Below the pieces are notes generated by a model. The model saw only the letters and a program-made list of their open reading frames with translations, was not told where the DNA came from and searched no databases. Shown one piece after another: positions 45,565 through 56,172 of a stretch of 64,000 nucleotides of DNA. The translations under genes and the position numbers were made by a program. This stretch comes from CAVTGO01 sp963734275 (lineage in GTDB: Bacteria > Actinomycetota > UBA4738 > HRBIN12), in contig CAVTGO010000006.1 in the NCBI GenBank assembly GCA_963734275.1, forward strand, positions 109,866 to 173,865. Direction: 5' to 3'. Numbering within the stretch: position 1 is the stretch's first letter; each line of letters opens with the position of its first letter.

Positions 45565-47501
45565 TCAGGCGCGAGCGAGCGCGGAGTACTCCAGCATCTG
45601 CGCCTCGAGGTCGCACGGATAGGACACCTCGACGTCGACGATGCTGCCGTCGGGCCCGCGCCGGGCGACAGGCGGGGCATCACGAACGCGGAGTAGGACG
45701 GCAGCCGCAGCGCGTCCACGCGCGCCACCACCTCGTCGCGCAGCGACGGATCGAAGTGCACGCCGTAGTCCTCGATCAGCGCGCGCGCCGCCTCGTAGTC
45801 GCCCTCGCTCTTGATGCGCTGCACTTCGGCGAGCAGCGCGCCGACGCCGGCGTGAAACGCGCCGGCGTCGACCATCGACGAAGTAGGTCTTGCCGTCGCG
45901 CCGGCGCACCTCGATCGCGTTCGTGTGCGCGGCGCAGCCAGTTGACGATCAGCTGGCGGTTGCGCATGTGATCTTCTTCGAGCTGGCTGCCCTCGCGCAC
46001 GCGTCGCAGCTGCATCAGGGCGCCGCGCGTGTACTGTTCGTATTCGGCCGGCACGATCTCGTCGTGCGCGTGCGGCCGGCAGCAGGCCCAGCTCGACCAG
46101 CTTGGGCTCGGGCAGGAAATACAGCGCCACGAGATCGGCGCGCGCCTCTTCGAGCGCCGAGTACTGCTCCCGCAGCAGCTCGTGGCGGCGACTGCGTCAG
46201 GCCCGGGGCCATGCGGCCCGAGCCGTGCCCGATCACCTCGTGCAGCTCGGTGGTCAGATCGCGCGACAGCACGCCCCACACGCGCGTCGCGCTCGGCCTC
46301 GGCCTGCGTCCCACGAGAACTCGGTCCGCAGCCCTTCGGGCGTCGAGCGCTCGTACGCCTCGTTGACGTTGGCGAGCGACACCGACTTGCTGCCGTAGCG
46401 CTCGCGGACGGCCTGGTCGTTGGGCAGGTTGATGCCGACCGGCGTGATCGGGCCCGAATCGCCGGTCTCGATCACGACGTCGATCGCGCTGCGCGGAGAC
46501 GCCGGTCACCTCCGGCTTGCGGAAGCGCGGCGCCCACGGCGTGTGATCCTCGAACCACTGCGGCGTGCGCGGCGATGGTCTCGATGCGCCGCGTCTTGTC
46601 GCGGTTGACGTAGGACACCAGGCCCTCCCAGGCGCCCTTCGCGCCGCGCGGGTCGAGGTAGACCTCGACGAAGCCGTTGACGGTGTCCACCGGGCTGGCG
46701 TCGTCGCGCACCCAGGCGATGTCGTAGGCCACGCGGTCCGCGTCGTCGCCGGTGCGTGTAGAAGCGGATCAGCGCGCGCAGCGCCTCGGCCGTCGGCTCG
46801 GCGGCGCGTAGGCCAGCGCATCCTCGAGATGCCGACGATGCGGCGGATCTCGCGGTCGTAGCGCCCGCCGATCCGGCACACCTCTTCCACCAGGCCGTCG
46901 CTGCGTCTTGACCAGCCGCGAGTTCAGCGCAAAGCGCTCGCGCGAACCCCTCGAGGTCGCGCATCGACACGCCGACGTAGAGGTTGTTGGCGCTCGACTC
47001 CAGGATGTCGCGGCCCGTCACCCGGCGTCTTCTGCGTGAGAATCGGATCGACGGCCGGATCGAACAGCACCGGCGCCAGCCGCGCGGCCAGCTGCGACGG
47101 CGGTCTCTCCCTCGCGCGTCCGGAGCGGCGCGCCGCCGTCGCCGGCCGCCGTCACCGCGCGCACCCACTCGTCGGTCGTCAGCCGCAGCAGCTGCTTGCG
47201 GGCGGTGACGCCGTTGTGGGGCCCGCTGTTGATCCAGAACAGCTTCGTGTAGCGGCGCACTTCGTCGACCACGTGCGCCGGAAGGCCGCGGGCGTGGGTG
47301 AGGATGCCTTCGAGCACCGCGCGCAGCTCGAGGTTGTGGGCGTAGCGCTGGTCGTAATAGATGTCGCGTCCGGCCAGCGCGGCCAGGTAGAGATGCCACG
47401 CCAGCAGCTTGTCCGCGCAGCGGCAGCGCGGCGAAGCCGTCGGCGTAAATCTGGACGACGGACACGTCGTCCACTTGCTCGAGCAGATAGCGGCGGCTCA
47501 C
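45565..47501 (-). CDS. Dipeptidyl peptidase III-like metallopeptidase (M49), multiply frameshifted
   Basis: Reconstructed from several frames, about 640 residues. The N-terminus starts RRYLLEQVDDVSVVQIYADGF; the middle has KLFWINSGPHNGVTARKQLL, NNLYVGVSMRDLEGF and VNGFVEVYLDPRGAKGAWEG; the zinc motif is ELHEVIGHGSGR (HExxGH of family M49), then ALYFLPEPKLVELGLL. It ends with DYGVHFDPSLRDEVVARV and YPCDLEAQMLEYSALARA. M49 enzymes remove dipeptides from oligopeptides. GTG at 47501 overlaps the preceding MBL gene stop. At least six frameshifts in about 1.9 kb. Confidence 0.82.
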
Positions 47502-48879
47502 ACCGGGACCGTCTCGCCGTGGCTGGGCGTGTGGGCGTCCCACCCCAGCCGCTCGCGCACAAGGGCCTTGAGGGCATCCATCGGCCCGGGCTCGCCGTGC
47601 ACCAGGAACAGGCGCGACGGCGCGCGCCGGCATCGCCCCGAGCCAGCGCAGGATCTCGCCGCGGTCGGCGTGCGCCGACATCGAGTTCACTTTTTCGATC
47701 CGGGCCCGCACCGGCACGAGGCGGCCGTGGATCTTGACCTCGGTCGCGCCCTCGATCAGCTGACGGCCGCGCGTGCCCTCGGCTTGAAAGCCGGCGAAGA
47801 GCACCGTGTTGCGCGGGTCCGGCAGCGCCGCGGCGAGGTGGTGCAGCACGCGTCCGCCGGTGGCCATGCCGCTCGGCGGAGATGACCACGGCGCTGCGCC
47901 GGTTCGCGGTCAGCGCCTTCGACTGCTGCGGCGACACCGTGGTCTGGAAGCGCGCGGTGGCGAAGGCCGACACGTTCTTGATGGTCGGGCGGATGTCCGC
48001 GATCCAGTTCGGCGGTGCGCGCGGCGTAGAACTTCAGCGCGTCGGCCGCCATCGGGCTGTCGACATAGACCGGCAGCACGGGAATGCGCCGCTCGCGCTC
48101 GAGGCGGCGAATCCAGTAGAGCAACTCCTCGACCCGGCCGATCGCGAAGGCCGGCACGATCACCTTGCCGCCGCGGGCGAGCGTGTCCCTGATCACGCGC
48201 GCGAGGCCCTCGCCGTCGTCGTCCGGCTCGTGATCGCGATCGCCGTAGGTGGATTCCACCAGCACCAGGTCGGCCGCGACCGGATCGGCCGGATCCGGCA
48301 GCACCGGACGGGCGTAGCGGCCCAGGTCGCCGCCGAAGAGGATGGTCTTGCCGCCGGACAGCCGGGCGATCACGTAGGCGGATCCCAGGAGGTGCCCCGC
48401 CGGCACGAACTCGACGCTGACACCCGGCGCGACCTCGATCGGGCGCGCGGTAGGCCACCTGGTACAAGTGCGTCAGCGCACGGTTGGCCGCCGCTTCGTC
48501 GTAGAGCGGCTGCGCCGGCTGATGCCTGCGAGTAGCCGTGGCGGTTGGCCTGCCGCGCGTCCTCTTCCTGGATCCGTCCGGAGTCGGGCAGCACCAGGCG
48601 GCACAGGTCGGCGGTGCCCGCGGTGCAGAACACGCGGCCGTCGAACCCCTGCGCGACCAGCCGCGGCAGGTAGCCCACGTGGTCCAGGTGGGCGTGGGTC
48701 AGGACCACGGCGGCGATCGACGACGGCGGCACCGGGAAGGTCTCCCAGTTCCGCTCCCGCAGGGTCTTGAGTCCCTGGAAGAGACCGCAGTCGAACAGGA
48801 CCTTCGTGCCGTCGTGCGACAACAAGTATTTCGACCCGGTGACGGTGCGTGCCGCACCGAGGAAGGTGAGTTCGGTCAC
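47498..48879 (-). CDS. MBL-fold beta-CASP RNA-processing-type metallo-hydrolase, frameshifted
   Basis: About 455 residues over several frames. LTFLGAARTVTGSKYLL at the start, LTHAHLDHVGYLP (HxHxDH), then AGHLLGSAYVI, LFGGDLGRYARPVL, LVESTYGDRDH (motif 4 and beta-CASP entry), VIVPAFAIGRVEELLYWI and NSMSAHADRGEILRWL near the C-terminus. These match the CPSF73/YSH1-like COG1236 group, often acting on RNA. At least four frameshifts. GTG at 48879. The stop overlaps the M49 gene. Confidence 0.85.
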
Positions 48880-48920
48880 CGGGGGCAAGATATCAGGTTT
48901 CGGCGCCGGTCGACCCGCCC

Positions 48921-49661
48921 TCAGCGCAGGTGACGGCCTCCGTCGACGCGAATCGTCTGGCCGGTGATGAAGTCGCTCTCGACCAGCGACACGACCGCCT
49001 TGGCGATTTCGATCTCGCCGCCCCAGCGTCCGAGCGGCGTGGCGCGCTCGACGGCGCGAAACTCCCGGTCCGAGGTGCCCTCCGGCGCGACGATCGGCCC
49101 GGGAGCCACCGCGTTCACCAGGATCTGATCGCCGGCCAGCTCGAGGGCCAGCGCTTCGGTCAGCGCGATGACCGCGGCCTTGGCGACGTAGTAGCTCAGG
49201 TAGCCGGTGTAGCGCGGGCGGCCGCTGGCCGCCACCCAATCGGAGAAATTGATGATGCGGCCCCCGCGCAGGCGGCGCATGTGCGGCACCGCCGCCTGCG
49301 AACACAGCCACGACGCGCGCAGGTCCACGTCGAGCTGGCTGTTCCAGTCCGCCACCGTCAGATCGTCGAGCGCGATCGACTTGTAGAGCGAGGCCATGTT
49401 CACCAGGATGTCGAGGCGCCCGAGCGACGCCACCACCTCCTCGACGACCCGCGCGCAATCGTCCTCCTGGCCGAGATCCGCCTCGATGACCTGGGCCCGG
49501 CGGCCCTGAGCGCGCACCACCTCGGCGGTCTCTTCGGCGTCCGCCCGAGACGATCGAAAGACCAGCGCGACGTCGGCGCCCCCGCGCGCCAGGTGATCTG
49601 CCACCACGGCGCCGATCCGCTTGCCGCCCGTGATGAGCGCCACGCGATTGGTCAACTCCAT
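48921..49661 (-). CDS. SDR family oxidoreductase (FabG/pteridine-reductase-like)
   Basis: A 246-residue classical SDR, intact in this otherwise error-rich block. The cofactor loop is VALITGGKRIGAVVADHLA (TGGxxxIG, with the KR variant seen in pteridine reductases), NM at the NAG position (LVNMASLYK), and the active site SDW...YTGYLSYYVAKAAV with Tyr and Lys. The C-terminal TIRVDGGRHLR is the standard tail. Specificity unknown. Possible promoter for the unit lies in the gap above. Confidence 0.88.
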   Translation of the reverse strand: MELTNRVALITGGKRIGAVVADHLARGGADVALVFRSSRADAEETAEVVRAQGRRAQVIEADLGQEDDCARVVEEVVASLGRLDILVNMASLYKSIALDDLTVADWNSQLDVDLRASWLCSQAAVPHMRRLRGGRIINFSDWVAASGRPRYTGYLSYYVAKAAVIALTEALALELAGDQILVNAVAPGPIVAPEGTSDREFRAVERATPLGRWGGEIEIAKAVVSLVESDFITGQTIRVDGGRHLR

Positions 49662-49999
49662 AGCGCCTTAGTCTCAGGCGAGGGTCCGGACCTCGCTACC
49701 ACACGCGAAAGGGCTTTCCGGGGCCGTAATACCGCCGGGGTTTTCCGTTGAAAAACGCTGGAGATCCCGCGCGTCAAGGGTTGGCCCGGATCCTGCTGAA
49801 ACGCTCGAAGGGTGTGCCTCGAGATCCGAGGGTCGGTGCTTCGAGAATCGCCCCGGACCGTGTGCGTCGTGTCCCCGCCGCGACGCGCACGGCCTTTGTA
49901 TTCGCGGGCTGCGGGCCACAGGCTCCGGGCTCCGGGCCCGCTCAGTCTTCCTTTGGCCTTTCGCCTTTAGCCTTTCGCCTTTCGCCTTACCATGGCCGA
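49662..49999. other. Intergenic gap with heptanucleotide repeat
   Basis: No convincing gene. The gap separates the minus-strand SDR from a plus-strand gene, so both promoters should be here. A 7-base tandem repeat, CCTTTNN (about 5.5 copies), covers 49950-49988, and a GGCTCCGG doublet lies just before it. I see no tRNA or other RNA gene. Confidence 0.6.
49950..49988. repeat. Tandem heptamer CCTTTNN (about 5.5 copies)
   Basis: The units CCTTTGG, CCTTTCG, CCTTTAG, CCTTTCG, CCTTTCG and a partial copy follow one another with a strict period of seven. It lies directly upstream of the hypothetical gene's start. Short period-7 or period-8 repeats in intergenic DNA are, from memory, common in some Acidobacteriota. 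Confidence 0.75.
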
Positions 50000-50645
50000 A
50001 TGCGAAGGGCGATCGCCGTCGCGGTTCTGCGCGGCGGTCGGCTTGCACGCAGCCGACCTCGACTTGGATCCCCGCGAAGTTCTGGAGGCGATCGCGCTAG
50101 GACAGTCGTCCTTCGACGACGACCGCCTTCGATTTCATCGGCCATACCGCATCGACATCTCCCGCCCGCCGCTCGACTCGGTGGACGTGGTGACGCCGTT
50201 TCGACGCGTGGTGATCGCGGCCGAGATTCGCGCGCGGGCCGGCGATCGCCGGTTCGGCCAGCGTGACGGGCTGGAGGTGGTGGATCGCTATCCCCGCCAG
50301 GTCAGCGTTCACGCGGAGTTCACCTTCCACCCGCAGAACACGATGGTGCTGGTACCGCGCTACGCGGTGCGCTGGCTCACCGCGAGCGGCGCCAGGATCG
50401 AGCCAGCGTTGCTGGAGGCGTCTCCGCGCTACTTCCCCAGGATCGGGAGTGGAGCCCTGCCGACGCCGTCGGGCGCAGGCGTGGTGCCTCCGAGCCTGCC
50501 GGGACGCAGTCAGCCGATGCTGGGAGCAACCGTGGTGGCGTTCTTCGATGGAGCGGCGTTGTCGAAGCCGGAGGACCCGGCGCGGACGGTGGTGATCGAG
50601 GAGGCGGGCCAGGAACTGGCCCGCCTCCCAGATCGACTTGGTAAC
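50000..50645 (+). CDS. Exported hypothetical protein, frameshifted
   Basis: Reads as one protein if a base is corrected near 50026: frame 1 from the ATG at 50000 gives MRRAIAVAV, then frame 2 gives FCAAVGLHAADLDLDPREVL, together a plausible signal peptide with cleavage after HAA. The core has FHRPYRIDISRPPLDSVDVVTPFRRVV, QVSVHAEFTFHPQNTMVLVPRYAV and ARTVVIEEAGQELARLP. No domain recognised. The downstream end is uncertain: frame 2 stays open to 50753, overlapping the OmpA-like gene, which is unlikely. A hairpin at 50601-50627 (GAGGCGGGCC / GGCCCGCCTC) is near the end. Confidence 0.55.
50601..50627. terminator. Perfect 10-bp hairpin between convergent genes
   Basis: GAGGCGGGCC (50601-50610) and GGCCCGCCTC (50618-50627) pair perfectly with a seven-base loop. 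No T-run follows on either strand. It lies between the convergent hypothetical and OmpA-like genes, consistent with a shared terminator. Confidence 0.5.
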
Positions 50646-50661
50646 GAGCGTTGCGCTGAGC

Positions 50662-51358
50662 TTACGACAGGACCTTCACGACCACGCGGCGGTTTTCCGC
50701 ACGGCCGGTGCGGTTGTTGTTCGGCGACACGGGCTTGTCCTCGCCGTAGCTGATCACGTTCATCTTGTGGAGCGGCACCTGGTGCTGCTCGTAGAGATAC
50801 CGCTTCACGGCTTCCGCGCGCTCGAGGCCGAGACGCTGATTCAGCTCGGGACCGCCGACGTTGTCGGTGTGGCCCTCGATCTCGATGAACACGTTGCGGG
50901 TGTCGGCCTTCAGCTGACCGACCACTGCGTCGAGACGGGCCTTCGCTTCATCCGGCAGATCGACCTTGCCGGACTTGAAGTTGCCCTGCGCCTCGTTCAG
51001 CGTCACCTCGAACAGCAGCTTGCGCGACGCCGCGATCGCGGCGTTGGTCGCGGCCACTTCGGTCACCACCTGATCGACGCGCCCGTTGACCTTGCTGCGC
51101 CGACGCCGCAGCCGCGTCCGCCGCGCCGCGCGCTTCCTGCGCCGACCGGCCAGCCGCCTCGGCCTTGGTATCCACCGTGCCGATGCGCTCTTCGTTGCGC
51201 CGCGTCCGCTCCTGGGTCTCCTCGAGCGAGCCGCTCAGCGTGTCGACCTTCGCGTTGACGTTGCCAACCTCGCCGCGCACGAATTTCTTCGTCGCGCAGG
51301 CCGGGGCAACCGCCACCGCCAGCGCGAGAACCGACATTGCCCACAGGTTGCTACGCAT
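50662..51358 (-). CDS. OmpA-family outer-membrane lipoprotein, one frameshift
   Basis: N-terminal frame 51358 to about 51100: MRSNLWAMSVLALAVAVAPAC, a signal peptide with lipobox PAC, then an Ala/Glu-rich coiled coil (QERTRRNEERIGTVDTKAEAAG). The C-terminal frame from about 51090 gives LLFEVTLNEAQGNFKSGK and FIEIEGHTDNVGGPELNQRLGLERAEAVKRYLYE, the peptidoglycan-binding OmpA domain. One shift near 51095. The lipid anchor plus OmpA domain resembles Pal/YiaD. GAGGAGAG precedes the ATG. Likely links the outer membrane to the wall. Confidence 0.87.
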
Positions 51359-51383
51359 GATGTGTCTCTCCTCTATGAACGAG

Positions 51384-52347
51384 CTAACTACCGGTGCGGG
51401 TTCCGGCCATGTAGCCGCCCCGCGCATGCACCACCAAGTTCCGCTTCTTCGTCCGCACTTCGAGGGGATGCCATCCAGGCCGCTCCCCAGGCTCAAAGGT
51501 GATCAGGTACTGATGACGCAACTCCGCCACCAGGCTCTGCACCGCAATCGATGCGTGGCTGGGCACGCTTGCAAAGTAGGCCTCGCCGCCGGTCCAGCGC
51601 GACAGATCCACGAGCGCGCCTTGTCCCGTAGCCCGCGTGTTGCTTGGGCGCGCCTGGAACTCACCCTCGGGATGATCGACGGGGTTGACGACGGCCAGCA
51701 CATACACCGGGACGTCGATCGAGCTGGCGATCCCGGAGACCTGCGGCGCCGTCAGCTTGCTGGCCGTGTCGACGCCGTCGGTGATGACCAGCAGCGCGCG
51801 ATGACGGTTTGAACGCTGCGCCACGCGACGGGCCGATTCGGCGATGGCGTCGTAAAGCGAGGTGATGCCCCACGGCTTCCCAGCCAGGTCGACGCGGTTG
51901 ATGGTGGACAGATCGGTCGAGAAGTCCACCACCTCGCGCAACGAGTTGTCGAAGGTGAACATCGCGGCTTCATCCGAGCCGCTGCGCAGGCTGGTCAGCA
52001 CCATGCCCAGGGCCTGGCGGGCGCGTTCCATGTTGCCGCCCACGTCCATGCTGCCGCTGATGTCGAGCAGGAGGGCCAGGCTGATGGGACCTTCGCCGGC
52101 GTAGAAGTCGCGAATCGCTGACCGACTTCCCGGTGTCCAGCACCTCGAAGTCCATCTGCTCGAGGTCCCGCACCACCTTGCCTCCCCCGGTACGAACCGA
52201 GGCGCTCACGGTCACCACCTCGACGGCGGACCGGAACGTCGCCTGCGGCGTTTGTCCCGCGGTTGCGGGCGCCTGCTGGGCGTATGCCTCCAAACCACTC
52301 GTCAGGACGAGCGCGGCGACACGGTGCGTGAGGGAGCGGGCTACCAC
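51384..52347 (-). CDS. Secreted VWA-domain protein (VWFA-related), one frameshift
   Basis: The N-terminal frame from a GTG at 52347 gives a signal-like ALVLTSGLEAYAQ and FRSAVEVVTVSASVRTGGGKVVRDLEQMDFEVLD, typical of acidobacterial VWFA-related proteins. After a shift near 52110 the VWA domain follows: LALLLDISGSMDVGGNMERAR (MIDAS DxSxS), FTFDNSLREVVDFSTDL and LLVITDGVDTAS. It ends QYLITFEPGERPGWHPLEVRTKKRN. Binds divalent metal; the partner is unknown. Just upstream of the OmpA-like gene on the same strand. Confidence 0.85.
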
Positions 52348-52550
52348 GTCGACGACTGGAGATCCAATGGCTTTGCCATAGTTATCGATTGTTTAGAATC
52401 AATGGGTTACAGTCGTGCGGCGGCGGCGGGCCGACCTTCGGAAGGACAGAAGCGAGTAGATCTTACACTTCCGGCCTATCGGCAGTGTAACAACTTCGGT
52501 CGAAGGATTCCCAACCGGAGAAACCGGGCCCGACGCCGTAATATGAGTAA

Positions 52551-53769
52551 ATGCCGACCAAAACCTCGCGGGCCATACCGGTCGCGTCGCGCGTGAACCG
52601 GTTCTCCTACGCCATCCGCAACATCGTGGCGGAGGCGAAGGCCGTCGAGGCTCGGGGAACCCGGGTCCGCTACCTGAATATCGGGGATCCGGTGGCATTC
52701 GGCTTCTCGACCCCGCCGCACCTGGTGGAAACCGTGGTCAGGGCGATGCGCGACGGCCACAACGGCTACCTGGCCTCCGCCGGAATCCCGGCCGCCCGCG
52801 AGGCGGTGGCCGACGACTACCGGGCTCGGGGCGTGGACGTGGCGCCGGAGCGCGTCGTCATCACGTCGGGCACCTCGGAAGGCATCGAGCTGGCGCTCAG
52901 CGCGCTAGTGAACGAGGGCGACGAGGTGCTGGTCCCGTCGCCGACCTATCCGCTGTACACCGCGGTGCTGGCGAAAATCGGCGCGGTGCCCCGGTATTAC
53001 CGCACCGATCCCTCGGCGGACTGGCTGCCGGACCTTGAACACCTCCGGGCGCAGGTCACGGGCCGGACGCGGGCACTGGTCGTCATCGATCCGAACAACC
53101 CCACTGGCGCCGTCTACCCGCCGGCCACGCGGCGCGCGCTGCTCGAGGTCGCCGATCGGCACGAGCTGACGATCCTGGCCGACGAGGTCTACGGCGAGCT
53201 GGGGTTCAACGGGCCGGTGCCGCTGCTGGGAACGCTCGATCCGGATGCCCCCATCATCTCGTTCTCCAGCTTGTCGAAGGCGTATCTCGCACCAGGCTGG
53301 CGAACCGGCTGGCTCGTGGTTGGCTCGACGCCGCGGCTGGACGATGCGCTGGCAGCCATCCGCAAGATGGCGGATGGACGCCTCTGCAGTCCCGGACCGA
53401 TGCAGTACCGGCGTGGCCGCGGCGCTGCGAGGCGACCGCTCGCACCAGCCGGCCTTCCGGGCGGCGCTGGCGGAGCGGGCCGCGCTGACCACCCAGCTCT
53501 TGAATGCCATCCCCGGGATGAGCTGCGTGGCGCCGCGCGCGGCGTTCTATGCCATGCCGTCGCTGGCGTTGCCTCCTGGGAAGACCGACGAGGACTTCAT
53601 CCTGTCGCTGTTGCGCGCGACCGGCATCCTGTGCGTTTACGGCTCCGGCTTCGGCGTGCCCGCCGAACAGGGATGTTTTCGCGTGGTCTTCCTGGCGAGC
53701 CCGGACGAGCTGCGCGGGATCTACCGGGACATCGGCGCCTTTACGGCCGAGTACCTGGCCCGTTCGTAG
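52551..53769 (+). CDS. AlaA/AspC-like aminotransferase, one frameshift
   Basis: About 405 residues. The first frame holds INRFSYAIRN-like start residues, NIGDPVAFGFSTPPHLV, GYLASAGIPAAREAVADDYR, VVITSGTSEGIELALSAL, DPNNPTGAVYPP, LADEVYGELGFNG and SFSSLSKAYLAPGWRTGW (PLP Lys). After an extra C near 53410 the second frame continues VAAALRGDRSHQPAFRAAL to ECFRVVFLA-like residues and AEYLARS. Resembles alanine or tyrosine-type aminotransferases of the AlaA group. Correcting one base restores the frame. Confidence 0.87.
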
Positions 53770-53812
53770 GAGCGGGGCGGCCTCGCCCGCACGCCATATA
53801 CTGGCCGGTGCG

Positions 53813-54994
53813 ATGGCGCTCGACCCCTTGAGCTTTCTCGACGGCGAGCTCGCAGCGCTTCGCGAACAGGGACTCTTCCGCGCTCTGCGTGTGCTCGACG
53901 GCGAGCAGAAGCCGCGCGCGAAATTCGATCACCGATCGGTGGTCAACTTGTCGTCGAACAACTACCTCGGCCTGACGACGCACCCGCTGTTGCGCCAACG
54001 GGCGCGCGAGGCGATCCAGACGTTCGGCGTCGGCTCGGGCTCGGTCCGCACCATCGCCGGCACCATGACCCTGCATGTCCTGCTGGAACAGCGGCTGGCG
54101 CGTTTCAAGGGGACCGAAGCGGCGGTGGTGTTCCAGAGCGGCTTCGCCGCCAACGCCGGCACCGTGGCGGCCTTGCTCGGCCGCGACGACACGATCGTCT
54201 CCGACGCGCTGAACCACGCCAGCATCATCGACGGCGCGCGGCTGAGCCGCGCCACCATCAAGGTGTTTTCCCACCGGGATGCCGCCGCGGCGCGCACCAT
54301 CGTCGAGGGACTGCCGCGCACCGGACGGACGCTGATCATCTCGGACGGCGTCTTCAGCATGGACGGCGACGTCGGCGTGCTGCCCGAGCTGGCCGACATC
54401 GCCGAGGAGCACGGCTGCATCATGATGGTGGACGACGCCCACGGCAGCGGCGTCTTCGGCGAGAACGGTCGCGGCACCGTAGACCACTTCCGTCTCCAGG
54501 GGCGCGTGCACGTCCAGGTGGGTACGCTGTCGAAGGCGTTCGGCGCGCTGGGCGGCTACGTGGCCGGGTCGCAGTCGCTGATCGAGTTCCTGCACCACCG
54601 CGCCCGGCCGTTCCTGTTCTCCACTTCGCATCCGCCGTCGGTCGCCGCCACCTGCATCGGCGCGCTGGACGTGCTCGAGCAGGAGCCGAAGTGGCAGAAT
54701 CAGCTCTGGGCCAACACGCGCTTCTTCAAGCAGGGGCTGAGCGATCTCGGCTTCGACACCGGGTCGAGCCAGAGCCCGATCACCCCGGTCATCGTCGGCG
54801 ACGGGGCGAAGGCGATGCGCTTGTCGGATCGGCTGTTCGAGCTGGGCGTGTTCGCGCAGGGAATCGCCTATCCGACGGTGCCCTCGGGGACGTCGCGCGT
54901 CCGCACGATCGTCACCGCCACCCATACGCAGGACGAGCTGGTGTTCGCCCTGGACTGCTTCAAACGCGCGGGCACCGAGCTGGGCCTCATCTAG
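53813..54994 (+). CDS. kbl: Glycine C-acetyltransferase/AONS-type alpha-oxoamine synthase
   Basis: An intact 393-residue PLP enzyme. VVNLSSNNYLGLTTHPLL, FGVGSGSVRTIAGTMTLHVLLEQRLARFKGTEAA, NHASIIDGARLSRA, DDAHGSGVFGENGRG and VGTLSKAFGALGGYVAGS (PLP Lys) are the alpha-oxoamine synthase signatures. Most like Kbl (2-amino-3-ketobutyrate CoA ligase), which acts in threonine degradation; BioF is the other possibility. No tdh or bio gene is nearby. Starts 44 bases after the aminotransferase. Confidence 0.85.
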   Translation: MALDPLSFLDGELAALREQGLFRALRVLDGEQKPRAKFDHRSVVNLSSNNYLGLTTHPLLRQRAREAIQTFGVGSGSVRTIAGTMTLHVLLEQRLARFKGTEAAVVFQSGFAANAGTVAALLGRDDTIVSDALNHASIIDGARLSRATIKVFSHRDAAAARTIVEGLPRTGRTLIISDGVFSMDGDVGVLPELADIAEEHGCIMMVDDAHGSGVFGENGRGTVDHFRLQGRVHVQVGTLSKAFGALGGYVAGSQSLIEFLHHRARPFLFSTSHPPSVAATCIGALDVLEQEPKWQNQLWANTRFFKQGLSDLGFDTGSSQSPITPVIVGDGAKAMRLSDRLFELGVFAQGIAYPTVPSGTSRVRTIVTATHTQDELVFALDCFKRAGTELGLI

Positions 54995-55010
54995 GCGTCA
55001 GGCATCTTCC

Positions 55011-56172
55011 ATGGCCATGAACGTTCCGCCACTGCCGCGGCCGCACGAGACCCTGCTGAGCGCCTACGCCCAGGGCCTCAGCTCCACCGAGATCGAGCGG
55101 CTGTTCACGCGCGACACGCCCGACGCCTATCGCTTCTTCTCGCGCCACATCGACGCCGACGCGCTGGCGAAGCTGCCGTGGTACCGGCGGTGGCCGACTC
55201 GCGCGCGCATGGTGTTCCTGGCGTTCACGATGCGGTTGAGCCCTGGCCGGCGAGCGCTGTACGGCGCGTCGCTGCTGGTGACGGCCGTCGGGCCTGATCG
55301 AGCTGTTTCGCGACGTCCACTTGCTGCTGATTCCGCATCCGGTGTTCGCGCCGGGCACGCTGTGGCTGCTTTCCGGCTTCCTGCTCCTCAACCTGCTGAT
55401 GCTGATCGAGGTGGCCGATCGCCTGTCGCTCAAGAACGACCTCGAGGTGGCGCGCCAGATTCAGTTGACGATGCTGCCGCACGGGGCGTTCCACACCTCC
55501 GGGCTCGAAGCGTTCGGCATCACCCGCCCCGCCAATACCGTCGGCGGCGACTTCTACGACATCGCCCAGCTACCCGACGGGCGCGTGCTCCTGGCGCTCG
55601 GCGACGTCGCCGGCAAGGGCAGCCCGGCGGCGCTGCTGATGGCGCTGCTGCTGGCGATGATGCGCACGCTGGTGGACGAGGGCATTGAAGGACCGATCCT
55701 GGTCGAGCGGCTGAATCACCAGGTGATGAAGCAGGCGCCCCGATCGCGGTTCGTCACCCTGTTCGTGGGGGTGCTGGACCCCGCCACCGGAGACTTTTCC
55801 TACGTCAACGCCGGGCACAATCCACCGCTCGTGCGGCGGGGCGATGGACGCTACGATTCCCTCCGAGAGGGCGGCGTGGCCGTGGGCATGTTCGAGCAGG
55901 CAACCTACCAGGCGGGAACCGCGCAGCTCGCGGTGGGCGACGTGCTGGTGATGTTCAGCGACGGCGTGGTGGAAGCGGAGAACGAGGCCGGCCAGCCGTT
56001 CGACGAAGCGGGCGTGCGCTCGATCGTCGATCAGCCGATCTGGTCCTCCGCGAAGGAGCTGAGCTGGGCCCTCTTCGCCGCCGTCCAGCGACACACCGAC
56101 GATCGGCGGCTGATGGACGATCTGACCGCGCTCGTCGCCCGCCGGCTGCCGCCGCTGCCGAGGATCGGCTGA
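55011..56172 (+). CDS. SpoIIE-type protein phosphatase (PP2C), one frameshift
   Basis: The first frame from 55011 gives HETLLSAYAQGLSSTEIERLFTRDTPDAYRFF, followed by a hydrophobic region; near 55292 an extra G shifts to a frame reading LIELFRDVHLLLIPHPVF with membrane segments, then ARQIQLTMLP, GGDFYDIAQLPDGRVLLALGDVAGKG and MKQAPRSRFVTLFVGVLD. These are the PP2C metal motifs of SpoIIE/RsbU phosphatases. Likely dephosphorylates an anti-anti-sigma factor. The ATG of the next gene overlaps its stop. Confidence 0.87.

Noticed and set aside
45000..48900. Programmed frameshifting as explanation for broken genes
   Set aside because: The shifts are numerous, in both directions and at unrelated sites, with no slippery sequence plus structure pattern; error is simpler.
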